DNA of 64,000 nucleotides from Nonomuraea pusilla (GCF_900109355.1 NZ_FOBF01000013.1:62001-126000); one strand, 5' to 3'; shown: positions 8,265 to 16,811, counted from the first letter of the stretch. Notes: generated by a model not told the origin, from the letters alone. Program-made: numbers and translations.

Positions 8265-9214
8265 TTGACCAGCGCCGCCACGGTCTCGTCGAGCAGCTGC
8301 TCCGCCGAGGAGGGGCCGCCGTACAACCACGGCGTCGGGTCGAGCTTGTAGGTGTGGCCGGCCTTGACGAACGGCAGGCCGGTCCAGACCTTGTTGCCGG
8401 CGAGCTTCACGAAGGTGTCGTCGGCGGACGGGGAGACGTACAGGAACCTCACGTCGGCGGGCAGAGCCGTCAGGGCCTCGACGCCGACCGTGCTGAGCCC
8501 GTCCCCGTCCGCCGTGCCGGTCCACGCGTTGGTCATGCCGGCCTCCTCCAGGATCTGGGAGGCGAGCGACGGCTTCGCGAAGACGGTCACGGTGGCGGCG
8601 CCTGCCCCGCCCGCCGGGTAGGCCAGGGCGAACGTCGTCCCGGCGGCGGAGAGTTTCTCCTTCGCCGACGCCGTGGCCGCGTCCAGCCTGGCGAGCGCCT
8701 CGGCGGCTTCGCCGTCCTTCCCGAGCGCCCCCGCCAGCGACCTGAAGGACTCCTTCATCATCACGAGCTGTTTCTTGGCCGGATCGTTCCAGCGGAACGC
8801 GACGACCGGGGCGACGCTCCTGAGACTCTCGATGTTGCCGGCGAGCCGGTCGGCGTTGCCCACGATCAGGTCGGGCCTGAGGGCGGCGATGGTCTCGAGG
8901 TTGGGCTCCTGGCGGGTGCCCACGTCGGCCGCGGTCGCGGGGATGCGCGGGCCGGCGGTCACCCAGTCGTTGTAGAGGTCCTTGTCGGCCACGCCGACAG
9001 GGGTCACGCCGAGCGCGAGCAGTTCTTCCGTGTAGGTCCACTCCAGCGAGACGACCCGGGTGGCCGGGCCGGGCAGTTCCACGGGGCCGAAGGCGTCCCG
9101 TACGGTGATCTTGGCTGGGCTCGCGGCGGGAGCGGTGGTTTCCGCCGGGGAGCCGCACGAGGCGAGGGCGAGCACCGCGACCACGGTGCCGAGAAGGATG
9201 GCGTTTGTGCGCAT
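8261..9214 (-). CDS. Siderophore-binding lipoprotein (FepB/FhuD type, system A)
   Basis: 317 aa from the ATG at 9214; an in-frame ATG ten codons upstream would put extra charged residues before the signal. Signal peptide with lipobox L-A-S-C at ~19-22, then a short Ala/Pro/Thr linker and a periplasmic-binding domain. Family landmarks: R-V-V-S-L-E-W, D-V-G-T-R-Q-E-P-N-L-E-T-I-A-A-L-R-P-D-L-I and a C-terminal T-P-W-L-Y-G-G-P. Closely similar to the system B binding protein at 12876. Anchored outside the membrane, it delivers ferric siderophore to the fused permease. Confidence 0.92.
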   Translation of the reverse strand: MRTNAILLGTVVAVLALASCGSPAETTAPAASPAKITVRDAFGPVELPGPATRVVSLEWTYTEELLALGVTPVGVADKDLYNDWVTAGPRIPATAADVGTRQEPNLETIAALRPDLIVGNADRLAGNIESLRSVAPVVAFRWNDPAKKQLVMMKESFRSLAGALGKDGEAAEALARLDAATASAKEKLSAAGTTFALAYPAGGAGAATVTVFAKPSLASQILEEAGMTNAWTGTADGDGLSTVGVEALTALPADVRFLYVSPSADDTFVKLAGNKVWTGLPFVKAGHTYKLDPTPWLYGGPSSAEQLLDETVAALVK

Positions 9215-9264
9215 CGTCGTCTGCCTTAACTGATGGGGGGTCATCCGTGGGGGCGGGCGTGGAG

Positions 9265-10053
9265 TCAGTTGGGTGAGCTGCGCGGGAAGCAGGCGATCCC
9301 GCCGGTCTCGGAGTCACGCACGACCTTGACGTCGACTCCGAACGCGCGGGCGATGCTCTGCGAGGTGAGCACCTCGGCCGGTTCGCCCTGGCCGAGGATC
9401 CCGCCTCCGGCGGTGAGCATCACCTGGTCCGCGTAGGTGGAGGCCTGCCCCAGGTCGTGGAGGACGAGGCCGCACGCCATGCCGTACTCGTGGGCGAGGG
9501 CGCGCACCACCTCCAGCACCTCGATCTGGTAGCGGAGGTCGAGGTAGGTGGTGGGTTCGTCCAGCAGGAGGATGTTCGCCTCCTGCGCGAGCACCGCGGC
9601 GAGCCAGGCGCGCTGCCGTTCGCCGCCGGACAGCTCGTTCATCCGCTTGTCCGCGAGGGGAAGCGCGTTGGTGACGCGCAGCGCCCAGTCCACCGCCTCC
9701 AGGTCCTTGGCGGTGTGCCGCGCGAAGGCGCCGCGATGCGCGTACCGGCCGTTCCTGGCCAGCTCGCGCACGGTGATCCCGGCGGGCACCAGGGGGGTCT
9801 GCGGCAGGAAGGCGAGGCGCCGGGAGAGCTCCCTTCTGCTCAGCTTGTCGAGGGGGTCGCCCAGGACGCGGATGTGCCCGTCGGTCGGCGGCTGCAGACC
9901 CGCGAGCGTCCGGAGCATCGTGGACTTCCCGCAGCCGTTGGGGCCGACGAGCACGGTGACCGTGCCCGCGGGGAGGGTGAGGTTCACGTCGGCCACGACG
10001 GTCCGGCCGTCATGACCGACGCTCAGCCGTTCGGCGACGAGGGGACCAGACAT
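9265..10053 (-). CDS. Siderophore ABC transporter ATPase (FecE/FepC type, system A)
   Basis: 262 aa. Walker A G-P-N-G-C-G-K-S-T (~37-45), Q-loop L-P-Q-T, signature L-S-G-G-E-R-Q-R, Walker B I-L-L-L-D-E-P-T, H-loop V-L-H-D. Cysteine in the P-loop is common in this subfamily. First gene of the operon ATPase - lipoprotein - fused permease - tldD - tldE; a 50-bp gap separates it from the lipoprotein gene. The C-terminal V-K-V-V-R-D-S-E-T-G and P-R-S-S-P-N end is typical of Fe-siderophore ATPases. Confidence 0.93.
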   Translation of the reverse strand: MSGPLVAERLSVGHDGRTVVADVNLTLPAGTVTVLVGPNGCGKSTMLRTLAGLQPPTDGHIRVLGDPLDKLSRRELSRRLAFLPQTPLVPAGITVRELARNGRYAHRGAFARHTAKDLEAVDWALRVTNALPLADKRMNELSGGERQRAWLAAVLAQEANILLLDEPTTYLDLRYQIEVLEVVRALAHEYGMACGLVLHDLGQASTYADQVMLTAGGGILGQGEPAEVLTSQSIARAFGVDVKVVRDSETGGIACFPRSSPN

Positions 10054-10140
10054 TGTTCCGCCTTTCTCATCGCGGGCCGCCGTCGGAGACTGACGAGGAA
10101 GGGCAGCTCGCGTGAGGTGGGGGTGGGAGTGGTAGCCCGC

Positions 10141-10170
10141 AATCTAGGCAGAGATTGGACCCTGTGTCAA
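10141..10170 (-). promoter_or_regulatory. Sigma-70-type promoter of siderophore system A / tldDE operon
   Basis: On the minus strand TTGACA (10165-10170), an 18-bp spacer and TAGATT (10141-10146) form a near-consensus promoter about 88 bp upstream of the ATPase start. No iron-box sequence (TTAGGTTAGGCTAACCTAA type) was found around it, unlike system B. Confidence 0.6.
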
Positions 10171-10248
10171 TAAGTTCGACTAAACGTAAAATTCTTCTGG
10201 TCCGGGCCTGTTCGGGCTGGTGAGAGCACGGCCGGAGCCGCGCCGGGC

Positions 10249-11850
10249 TCACGCGGCGCGATGCACCACAGTGCCATCGACGATCGTCGCCACGACGCCG
10301 GCCCCCAGGACCTCTCCGGTCTCCAGCAGATCCCTGTCGAGCACGACGAGGTCCGCGTCCATCCCCACGGCCAGGCGGCCCCGCCGTCGCTCGGCATGCG
10401 CCGCGTACGCGGAGCCCTGCCCGTACGCCGCGAGCGCCTGCGGCAGGGTGAGCGCGTGGTCCGCGGAGATCGCGCAGTGCAGGGTCAGGAAGGGGTCGTG
10501 ATCGACCACGGGCCAGTCGGACCCGAGGGCGACGACCCCTCCCGCCCGATGGATCGCCGACATCGGCCAGTTCAACGCCGCGCGATCCGCCCCGATCAGG
10601 CCGTGCCAGTGGTGCGCGCGGCCGGGCGCGGAGAAGGCGTGCGACGGTTGCATGCTGGCCACGACATCCAGCTCCGCGAAGCGCCTCACGTCGTCCGGGT
10701 GGATGACCTCGATGTGCTCGACGCGATGGCGACGGCGACGGTGATCGCGGCCGGCCGCCTCGAACGCGTCCAGGGCCATCCGGACCGCGCGGTCGCCGAT
10801 CGCGTGCAGCTGCACCTGCCAGCCCCGCCGATGCGCCTCCGCCGTGAACGCGGTGAGCTGCTCGGGCTCGAAAGCGGGCGCCCCCCGGCCCTCCTCCCCT
10901 TCGTACGGCGCCAGCATGGCTGCGGTGCGGCTCTCGATGACGCCGTCGACGAAGCCCTTGAGGATCCCGCCGGTGAGCCGGTCGCCGCCGCGAAGCGGAG
11001 CCACGAGTTCCTCGTGCGCGTCGAGGGTCGCCCGCCACTCCGCGAGCGACTGCTCAGGGGCCATGGGCAGGGCGATCCTGGAACGCAGCGTCAGGAGGCC
11101 CTCGGCCAGCACCTCCCGCCACACCGGCACCTCTCCGGGGTCGGTGCGCGCGTCCTGGACGGCGGTGAAACCGGCGGCGTTCAGCGCCCGGACGGCCCTC
11201 AGCAGCGCGATCTTCAGGTCCTGGCGGTCCGGCTCGGGCATCACCCGGTAGACGAGCTGACCCGCCTTCTCCTTCAGCCAGCCGGTGGGTTCTCCGCCGT
11301 CCGGATCACGCACGATCACGCCGTTGGCCGGGTCAGGGGTGTCGCGGTCGATGCCCGCGGCGCGCAGGGCGGCCGAGTTGACCCAGTAACTGTGGCCGTC
11401 CATGCAGATCATCATCGCGGGCCGGGAGGGGACGACCAGGTCGAGCTGCTCCTTGGCGGGACGACCGTCGCCCCAGGCGGCGTGGTGCCAGCCCCCGCCG
11501 ATGATCCACGGCGCTTCCGGGTGGGCCGCGGCGTACTCCGCCACGCGCGCCTGCATCTCCGGCAGCGTCGCCGCGTCTCCCAGCGTCAGCATGCCGCTCC
11601 ACTGGCCGCCGGGGATGACGTGGAGGTGCGCGTCGTCGAAGCCCGGGAGGACCAGCCCGCCCGCGGCGTCGATCACCTCCGCCCGGGGATGACGCAGCCG
11701 CCGGGCCTCGGCGTCCGAGGTGACGGCGGCGATCGTCCCGTCCTCGACGACCACGGCGGTGGGCTCGTCCTCGGCGCGGGCGACCGCGGGCGTCCCGGGC
11801 AGGAACAGCCGGCCGTTGACGATGACGACGCGCTGGGCGACGGCGTCCAT
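10249..11850 (-). CDS. YtcJ-like amidohydrolase (Amidohydro_3)
   Basis: 533 aa from ATG at 11850, preceded by AGGAGG; an in-frame ATG six codons upstream is less likely. Metal ligands follow the family: D-D-A-H-L-H near residue 75, L-H-A-I-G-D-R-A and H-R-V-E-H-I-E in the second half, and G-S-D-W-P-V near the end. Composite barrel with an N-terminal beta-sandwich (V-V-I-V-N-G-R-L-F) and a C-terminal A-D-L-V-V-L-D. These enzymes hydrolyse N-acyl or cyclic amide bonds; substrates are mostly unknown. It sits alone between the two siderophore systems, transcribed like system A but with its own upstream region. Confidence 0.85.
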   Translation of the reverse strand: MDAVAQRVVIVNGRLFLPGTPAVARAEDEPTAVVVEDGTIAAVTSDAEARRLRHPRAEVIDAAGGLVLPGFDDAHLHVIPGGQWSGMLTLGDAATLPEMQARVAEYAAAHPEAPWIIGGGWHHAAWGDGRPAKEQLDLVVPSRPAMMICMDGHSYWVNSAALRAAGIDRDTPDPANGVIVRDPDGGEPTGWLKEKAGQLVYRVMPEPDRQDLKIALLRAVRALNAAGFTAVQDARTDPGEVPVWREVLAEGLLTLRSRIALPMAPEQSLAEWRATLDAHEELVAPLRGGDRLTGGILKGFVDGVIESRTAAMLAPYEGEEGRGAPAFEPEQLTAFTAEAHRRGWQVQLHAIGDRAVRMALDAFEAAGRDHRRRRHRVEHIEVIHPDDVRRFAELDVVASMQPSHAFSAPGRAHHWHGLIGADRAALNWPMSAIHRAGGVVALGSDWPVVDHDPFLTLHCAISADHALTLPQALAAYGQGSAYAAHAERRRGRLAVGMDADLVVLDRDLLETGEVLGAGVVATIVDGTVVHRAA

Positions 11851-11995
11851 CGTTCCTCCTTCCTGCACGGCGCCGCCCTCCTCCGCGTCCGGCGAGGGAC
11901 GCAGGGGCTCGCCGTGCGAGCTCAGAGGCCCAGGCTATCCCTGCGTTTACGTTTCATCAACGGTCTATACATTTTGTAAAAACCACTTCGCGGTC

Positions 11996-12025
11996 TTGAC
12001 TAGAAGGAAGGTAAGGCTAACCTAA
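11996..12025 (+). promoter_or_regulatory. Promoter with IdeR/DmdR-type iron box (system B)
   Basis: TTGACT (11996-12001), 16-bp spacer, TAACCT (12018-12023). The sequence GAAGGTAAGGCTAACCTAA (12007-12025) matches the 19-bp actinobacterial iron box TTAGGTTAGGCTAACCTAA at 16 positions and covers the -10. Fe2+-loaded IdeR/DmdR would repress here. It lies 32 bp before the ATPase start at 12058. Confidence 0.75.
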
Positions 12026-12057
12026 TTTCGTCCCCATCGCCTCACCACGGAGCAGTC

Positions 12058-12861
12058 ATGTCCGACGCCCTGTACGGCACCGACCTCAGCCTGGGCTACG
12101 GCGGCGACACCGTCGTCGACGGCGCCGGCGTCACCCTCACCCAGGGCAGGGTGACCGCCCTGGTCGGCCCCAACGGCAGCGGCAAGTCCACGCTCCTGCG
12201 GGCGCTGGCCAGGCTGCACAAGCCGCGGGCCGGCGACGTGCGCTTCGGCGACGGCACCGCCGCGCTGGATCTCTCGGCACGCGACTTCGCCCGCCGGGTG
12301 ACCCTGCTGTCGCAGAGCCGCCCCACGCCGACCGGCGTGCGGGTGCGCGACGTCGTGGGCTACGGCCGCCACCCCTACCGGGGCCGCTGGCGCGCCGGCG
12401 ACCCCGACGGGGAGCGGGCCGTCGCCCGCGCGATGGAGCTGACCGGCGTGGCGGTGATGTCCGAACGGGCCGTGGACGAGCTGTCCGGAGGCGAGATGCA
12501 GCGGGTCTGGCTGGCCACGTGCCTGGCCCAGGACACCCGGGTGCTCCTGCTCGACGAGCCCACCAACCACCTCGACCTGCGCTACCAGGTCGAGCTGCTG
12601 GAACTGGTGCGCGACCTGGCCGACGACCACGGCGTCGCCGTCGGGGTCGTCCTGCACGACCTCAACCAGACCGCCGAGATCGCCGACCGGGTGGTGCTCC
12701 TGCACCAGGGCCGGGTGCTGGGCGAAGGCGCACCCGCCGAGGTGCTCACCGAAAAGCTCCTCACCCGGGCGTACGGCATCCGCGTGGAGGCGACGATCGA
12801 CCCCCTCTCCGGGACGGTGCGGACGCGGCCGGTGGGCCGCCACCTCCTGGCGAGAGCGTGA
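12058..12861 (+). CDS. Siderophore ABC transporter ATPase (system B)
   Basis: 267 aa. Walker A G-P-N-G-S-G-K-S-T, Q-loop L-S-Q-S, signature L-S-G-G-E-M-Q-R, Walker B V-L-L-L-D-E-P-T-N-H-L-D, H-loop V-L-H-D-L-N-Q-T. FecE/FepC type. First gene of a three-gene iron-regulated operon in the same gene order as system A but on the opposite strand. An iron box lies over its promoter, so expression should rise under iron starvation. Confidence 0.94.
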   Translation: MSDALYGTDLSLGYGGDTVVDGAGVTLTQGRVTALVGPNGSGKSTLLRALARLHKPRAGDVRFGDGTAALDLSARDFARRVTLLSQSRPTPTGVRVRDVVGYGRHPYRGRWRAGDPDGERAVARAMELTGVAVMSERAVDELSGGEMQRVWLATCLAQDTRVLLLDEPTNHLDLRYQVELLELVRDLADDHGVAVGVVLHDLNQTAEIADRVVLLHQGRVLGEGAPAEVLTEKLLTRAYGIRVEATIDPLSGTVRTRPVGRHLLARA

Positions 12862-12875
12862 AAGGAAAAGCAGTC

Positions 12876-13874
12876 ATGCGTTCCGTCCTGGCGGTGCTCA
12901 CCACCGCCCTGGCCTCGGTGCTGGCCCTCAGCGCCTGCGGCACCACCGAGGCTCCGGTGAGCCCGCCCGCCGCCGGCGGCCCGGCTCCCTCCGTCTCCGC
13001 CTCGCCCGTCACCGTCACCGACGGCCGTGGCCGGAAGGTCCGGCTCGACAGGCCCGCGACCCGCGTCGTCGGCCTGGAGTGGGGCGAGATCGAGATGCTC
13101 GTCAGCCTCGGCGTGATGCCGGTGGGCGCCGCGGACGTCAAGGGCTACGGCACCTGGGTGACGGCGGCCCCGCTCGACCCCTCCGTCAAGGACGTCGGCA
13201 CCCGCCAGGAGCCCAGCGTCGACGCCATCGTCGCCCTCCGGCCCGACCTCGTCGTCATGGAGGCCGAGCGGAACGCCGCGCTGGTCGAGCAGCTGGAGAA
13301 GTTCGTCCCCGTCGTCGTCACCAAGGGCGGTGACGCCGCGGGCGGCGAGCTCGAACGCATGCGCGGCGACTTCACCCTGATCGCCGCCGCCGTCGGCAGG
13401 TCCGACGTGGCCGCCAAGGTGCTCGGCGACTTCGACGCCGCCATGAGCGCCGCCAAGGACAAGCTCGCCGCGGCCGGCGCCGCCGGAGAGAAGTTCGTCA
13501 TGGCCGACGGCTGGAAGGAGGGCAGCAACGTCAACGTCCGCCTCTTCGGCAAGGGCGCGCTGGTCTCCGACGTGGCCACCCGGATCGGCCTCGTCAACGC
13601 CTGGACCGGCGAGGTGGACCCGGCCTGGGGCCTCGGCACCACCGACGTCGAGGGCATGACCAGGCTGAAGGGCGAAGACCTGCGCTTCTTCTACAACGCC
13701 TCCGACGGCGAGGACGTCTTCGCCGACGGCCTCAAGGACAACGCGATCTGGAAGTCACTGGACTTCGTCGCCAGGAAGCGGGTGACCAGGCTGCCCGACG
13801 GCATCTGGACCTTCGGCGGCCCGCTGTCGTGCCGGCAGTACGCCGAGGCGCTGGTGAAGGCGTTCGCCGCGTGA
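12876..13874 (+). CDS. Siderophore-binding lipoprotein (system B)
   Basis: 332 aa, ATG at 12876 preceded by AAAGGAAAAG, 14 bp after the ATPase gene. Signal peptide with lipobox L-S-A-C (~19-22), Pro/Ala-rich linker, then a FepB/FhuD-type binding domain: R-V-V-G-L-E-W, V-G-T-R-Q-E-P-S-V-D-A-I-V-A-L-R-P-D-L-V and terminal W-T-F-G-G-P. Nearly every landmark matches the system A lipoprotein, so the two are paralogues. The stop overlaps the permease start as GTGA. Confidence 0.92.
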   Translation: MRSVLAVLTTALASVLALSACGTTEAPVSPPAAGGPAPSVSASPVTVTDGRGRKVRLDRPATRVVGLEWGEIEMLVSLGVMPVGAADVKGYGTWVTAAPLDPSVKDVGTRQEPSVDAIVALRPDLVVMEAERNAALVEQLEKFVPVVVTKGGDAAGGELERMRGDFTLIAAAVGRSDVAAKVLGDFDAAMSAAKDKLAAAGAAGEKFVMADGWKEGSNVNVRLFGKGALVSDVATRIGLVNAWTGEVDPAWGLGTTDVEGMTRLKGEDLRFFYNASDGEDVFADGLKDNAIWKSLDFVARKRVTRLPDGIWTFGGPLSCRQYAEALVKAFAA

Positions 13875-15946
13875 CCGGGACGCTCCGGGCCCCCGCCGCC
13901 CCCATGACTCCCCTGCGGGGCCTGGGCGTCGCGGCGGCCTTCACCCTGGCCGCGGCGGCCGTCGCGCTGCTGTCGGCGGTGCACCTGACCCAGGGCACGT
14001 CCGCCGTCGGCGTCACCGACCTGCTCAGGTCGGTTCTCGGCGGCGACGACCCCGACGCGCTGAGCGTCCTGGTGGCCTCCCGGCTGCCGCGCCTGCTGGG
14101 CGGGGTCACCGTCGGCGCGGCACTGGGCACGGCGGGCACGCTGCTGCAGTCGGTCGCGCGCAACCCGCTGGCCTCGCCCGACACCCTGGCCGTCAGCCAG
14201 GGCGCCTACCTGGCCGTGGTGGCGGCCTCCGCCTCGGGCGTCACGCTGCCCGCGCTGCCCTCCGGCGGGCTGTCCTTCCTCGGCGGCCTGGCCGCGGCGG
14301 CGCTGGTGCTCGCCGTATCGGCCGGCGGGCGCGCCGGCACCACCCGGCTCATCCTGGCCGGCTCGGCCGCCACGCTGGCGCTCGGCTCGCTGGCGACGCT
14401 GCTGATGATCCTGTTCGAGGAGCAGACCACCGGCCTGTTCTCCTGGGGGAACGGCTCGCTGGCGCAGAGCGACCTGGTCGCCGTCACCCAGATGGGTCCG
14501 GTCGTCCTCCTGGCGCTCGGCGCCGCGATGTCGCTCGGGCCCCGCCTCGACATCCTCGGCCTGGGCGACGACACCGCGTCGGTGCTCGGCGTCAACGTAC
14601 GCGACCTGCGCCTGCTCGCCACCCTGCTGGCCGTCCTGCTGTCGGCCGCGGCGGTGACCGTGGCGGGCCCCATCGGCTTCGTCGGCCTGTGCGCACCGGT
14701 CATCGTGCGGCTGCTCGGCCGGAGCATGCCAGGGCTCAACCGGCACCGCGTCATGCTGCCCCTGTCCGCCCTGGCCGGCGTCATCATCATGCTGGCCGCC
14801 GACATCCTGCTGCGCGCCGTCCTCGGCGGCCAGGCGGGCGTGGAGGTGCCGCCCGGCGTGGTCACCACGGTCATCGGCGCGTCGGTGCTGATGTGGCTGG
14901 CACGCCGCCACCGCGACGCCGGCCCGGCCAGGCAACCGCCGGGGGTACGCGCGGCGCACCGCTCCCGCACCCGCTTCTGGGTCGTCCTTCTCGCCTGCGC
15001 GGCGCTGACCGCGGGAGCCGGTCTCGGCGGGCTGCTGCTGGGCGACACCATGGTGCTCGGCGGCGACGTGGCCAACTGGCTGCGGGGCCGTACCGGGACG
15101 GCTCTGACCTATGTGCTCGACCAGCGCTACCCGCGGGTCCTGGCCGCCCTGCTGGCCGGGGCGGCGCTGGCCGTGGCCGGCACCACGGTGCAGGCCGTGT
15201 GCCGCAACCCGCTGGCCGAGCCGGGCGTGCTCGGCGTCACGGCCGGGGCCGGGGCGGGCGCGATCGGGCTGCTCACCTTCGTCCCGCTGGCCGGGATCGG
15301 CATGCTGTCGCTGGCCGCCGGGGCGGGTGCGTTCATCGCCTTCGCCCTGGTCCACCTGCTGGCGTGGAAGGGCGGGCTGAGCTCCGACCGGCTGGTGCTG
15401 ATGGGCGTCGGCACCCAGGCGCTGTTCACCGCGATCACCGTGCTGATCATCGTCAGGTCGGACCCGTGGAACACCGCCAAGGCGCTGACCTGGCTGTCCG
15501 GTTCGACCTACGGCCGCGTCCCCCTGCAGCTTCTGCCGGTCGCCGTGGCGCTGCTGCTGTTCCTGCCCGCGGCCTTCCTGCTGCGGCGCGACCTCGACCT
15601 GCTGTCGCTGGACGAGCAGACCCCGAGGATCCTCGGCGTGCCGCTGGAACCGGTGCGGCTGGCGGCGCTGGGCGGCGCGGTGCTGCTGGCCTCCACCGCC
15701 GTCGGCGCGGTGGGCGTGGTCGGGTTCGTCGGCCTGGTGGCCCCGCACGCCGCGCGCGCCCTCGTCGGCGGCGTCCACGCCCGCGTGCTGCCGGTGGCCG
15801 CGCTGCTCGGCGCGCTGCTGGTGACCGTGGCCGACGCCCTCGGCCGCACGGTCATCGCCCCGGCCCAGATCCCGGCCGGCCTGGTCACCGCGTTGATCGG
15901 CACGCCGTACTTCGTCTGGCTGCTGTGGCGCTCGCGGGCCGCATGA
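13871..15946 (+). CDS. Fused double FecCD-type siderophore ABC permease (system B)
   Basis: 691 aa from the GTG at 13871 that overlaps the lipoprotein stop. Two FecCD domains: the first with A-G-T-L-L-Q-S-V-A-R-N-P-L-A and G-F-V-G-L-C-A-P, the second with G-T-T-V-Q-A-V-C-R-N-P-L-A and G-F-V-G-L-V-A-P-H-A. About 20 helices. Same fusion architecture as system A, supporting duplication of a whole transport operon. A weak GC hairpin (GCCTC-5 nt-GAGGC, 15951-15965) follows the stop and may help terminate the transcript. Confidence 0.93.
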   Translation: MTGTLRAPAAPMTPLRGLGVAAAFTLAAAAVALLSAVHLTQGTSAVGVTDLLRSVLGGDDPDALSVLVASRLPRLLGGVTVGAALGTAGTLLQSVARNPLASPDTLAVSQGAYLAVVAASASGVTLPALPSGGLSFLGGLAAAALVLAVSAGGRAGTTRLILAGSAATLALGSLATLLMILFEEQTTGLFSWGNGSLAQSDLVAVTQMGPVVLLALGAAMSLGPRLDILGLGDDTASVLGVNVRDLRLLATLLAVLLSAAAVTVAGPIGFVGLCAPVIVRLLGRSMPGLNRHRVMLPLSALAGVIIMLAADILLRAVLGGQAGVEVPPGVVTTVIGASVLMWLARRHRDAGPARQPPGVRAAHRSRTRFWVVLLACAALTAGAGLGGLLLGDTMVLGGDVANWLRGRTGTALTYVLDQRYPRVLAALLAGAALAVAGTTVQAVCRNPLAEPGVLGVTAGAGAGAIGLLTFVPLAGIGMLSLAAGAGAFIAFALVHLLAWKGGLSSDRLVLMGVGTQALFTAITVLIIVRSDPWNTAKALTWLSGSTYGRVPLQLLPVAVALLLFLPAAFLLRRDLDLLSLDEQTPRILGVPLEPVRLAALGGAVLLASTAVGAVGVVGFVGLVAPHAARALVGGVHARVLPVAALLGALLVTVADALGRTVIAPAQIPAGLVTALIGTPYFVWLLWRSRAA

Positions 15947-16047
15947 ACGGGCCTCCCCCTGAGGCGGGGAAAACCGTTTGAGGCCTCCTTCCGCGTTCCC
16001 GTAGGGTGCCTGCGGCCCGTCGCAGTGAGGACAGAGGACAAGACCGC

Positions 16048-16074
16048 GTGACCCCGCCTGCTCTTCAGACCTGA
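16048..16074 (+). CDS. Possible leader peptide MTPPALQT upstream of the DUF1062 gene
   Basis: Eight-codon ORF: GTG start, stop TGA at 16072-16074. Its stop codon is inside AGACCTGACA, the left arm of a 10-bp inverted repeat whose right arm lies just before the downstream gene. That placement is typical of regulatory upstream ORFs whose translation decides which RNA structure forms. There is no clear ribosome site before the GTG (GAGGACAAGACC), so translation is unproven. Confidence 0.35.
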   Translation: MTPPALQT

Positions 16075-16187
16075 CATCTTCTTCCGCTCATCCGTAGCCG
16101 ACGCTCCCGTCGGTTCTGCCGGGCTGCCCTGGCGCGCCCGCTCACACAGCGTTCGAGGCCGCGCGCAATCGGCCTCGTGTCAGGTCT
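16067..16187 (+). promoter_or_regulatory. Structured 5' leader (candidate attenuator) of the DUF1062 gene
   Basis: AGACCTGACA (16067-16076) is perfectly complementary to TGTCAGGTCT (16178-16187), ten bases before the ATG at 16197. Between them are a CCGAC...GTCGG hairpin (~16099-16114) and a perfect 8-bp stem CGAGGCCG / CGGCCTCG (16154-16161 / 16170-16177, loop CGCGCAAT) directly abutting the right arm. Nested and long-range pairing next to a short ORF suggests an attenuation-type or translation-controlling leader. Confidence 0.5.
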
Positions 16188-16196
16188 AGAGAGATC

Positions 16197-16757
16197 ATGT
16201 CTTCACAACCTCATATCGTGCTGCCCTGGGTCGTCCGCCGGACCAGGCTGCCTCTGCTGTCGCTGCGGTGCGTGGACTGCCGGTCCGCGTCCGCCACCAC
16301 CGGCGAGGGCAGGTTCCGCGTCAACGCCAACGGCAAGCTGCTGGACGTGTGGCTGCTGGTCCGCTGCGTGTCCTGTGATCGGACGAGCAAGCTCACCGTG
16401 CACGAGCGGGCGCCGGTCAGGTCCTTCGATCCGGCCGAGCTCGACGGCTACCTCGCGAACGATCCGGAACTGGTGGCGTCCACGCTGCTGGATCCGCTGC
16501 TCGCCCGGCGCAACCGCTTCACCCTGCAATGGGAGGGCGCCTGGCGGCTGGATGTCCCGCCGGCGCGGCTCGACGAGGCGTGGCCGGTCCAGGTGGAGAT
16601 CGTCTTCGAGGATCCCGTACCGGTGCGCCCGGAACGGCTCATCGCGCAGGGGCTCGGCCTCAGCAGGAACGAGGTGCTGCGCCGGATCAAGTGCGACATC
16701 CCGCTGCGTCGTCCCACGAGCACGGGATTCGCCTTCACGGTGATGGCCGGGGACTAG
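16197..16757 (+). CDS. DUF1062 family protein
   Basis: 186 aa. Matches DUF1062: paired C-x2-C motifs L-R-C-V-D-C (~24-29) and V-R-C-V-S-C (~57-62) that probably bind zinc, the conserved F-R-V-N-A-N-G-K-L-L-D-V-W-L-L stretch between them, and an L-G-L-S-R-N-E-V-L-R-R-I-K-C-D-I C-terminal helix region. Function unknown; the family is cytoplasmic and often near membrane or drug-response genes. Preceded by a 250-nt leader with an inverted repeat and upstream ORF, so its expression is probably controlled after transcription begins. Confidence 0.8.
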   Translation: MSSQPHIVLPWVVRRTRLPLLSLRCVDCRSASATTGEGRFRVNANGKLLDVWLLVRCVSCDRTSKLTVHERAPVRSFDPAELDGYLANDPELVASTLLDPLLARRNRFTLQWEGAWRLDVPPARLDEAWPVQVEIVFEDPVPVRPERLIAQGLGLSRNEVLRRIKCDIPLRRPTSTGFAFTVMAGD

Positions 16758-16811
16758 CGGGGACGCAGCCGAGTGCGGGCCGCCCGGCCCGCCCTCGGCG
16801 CCGCAGGCCGG

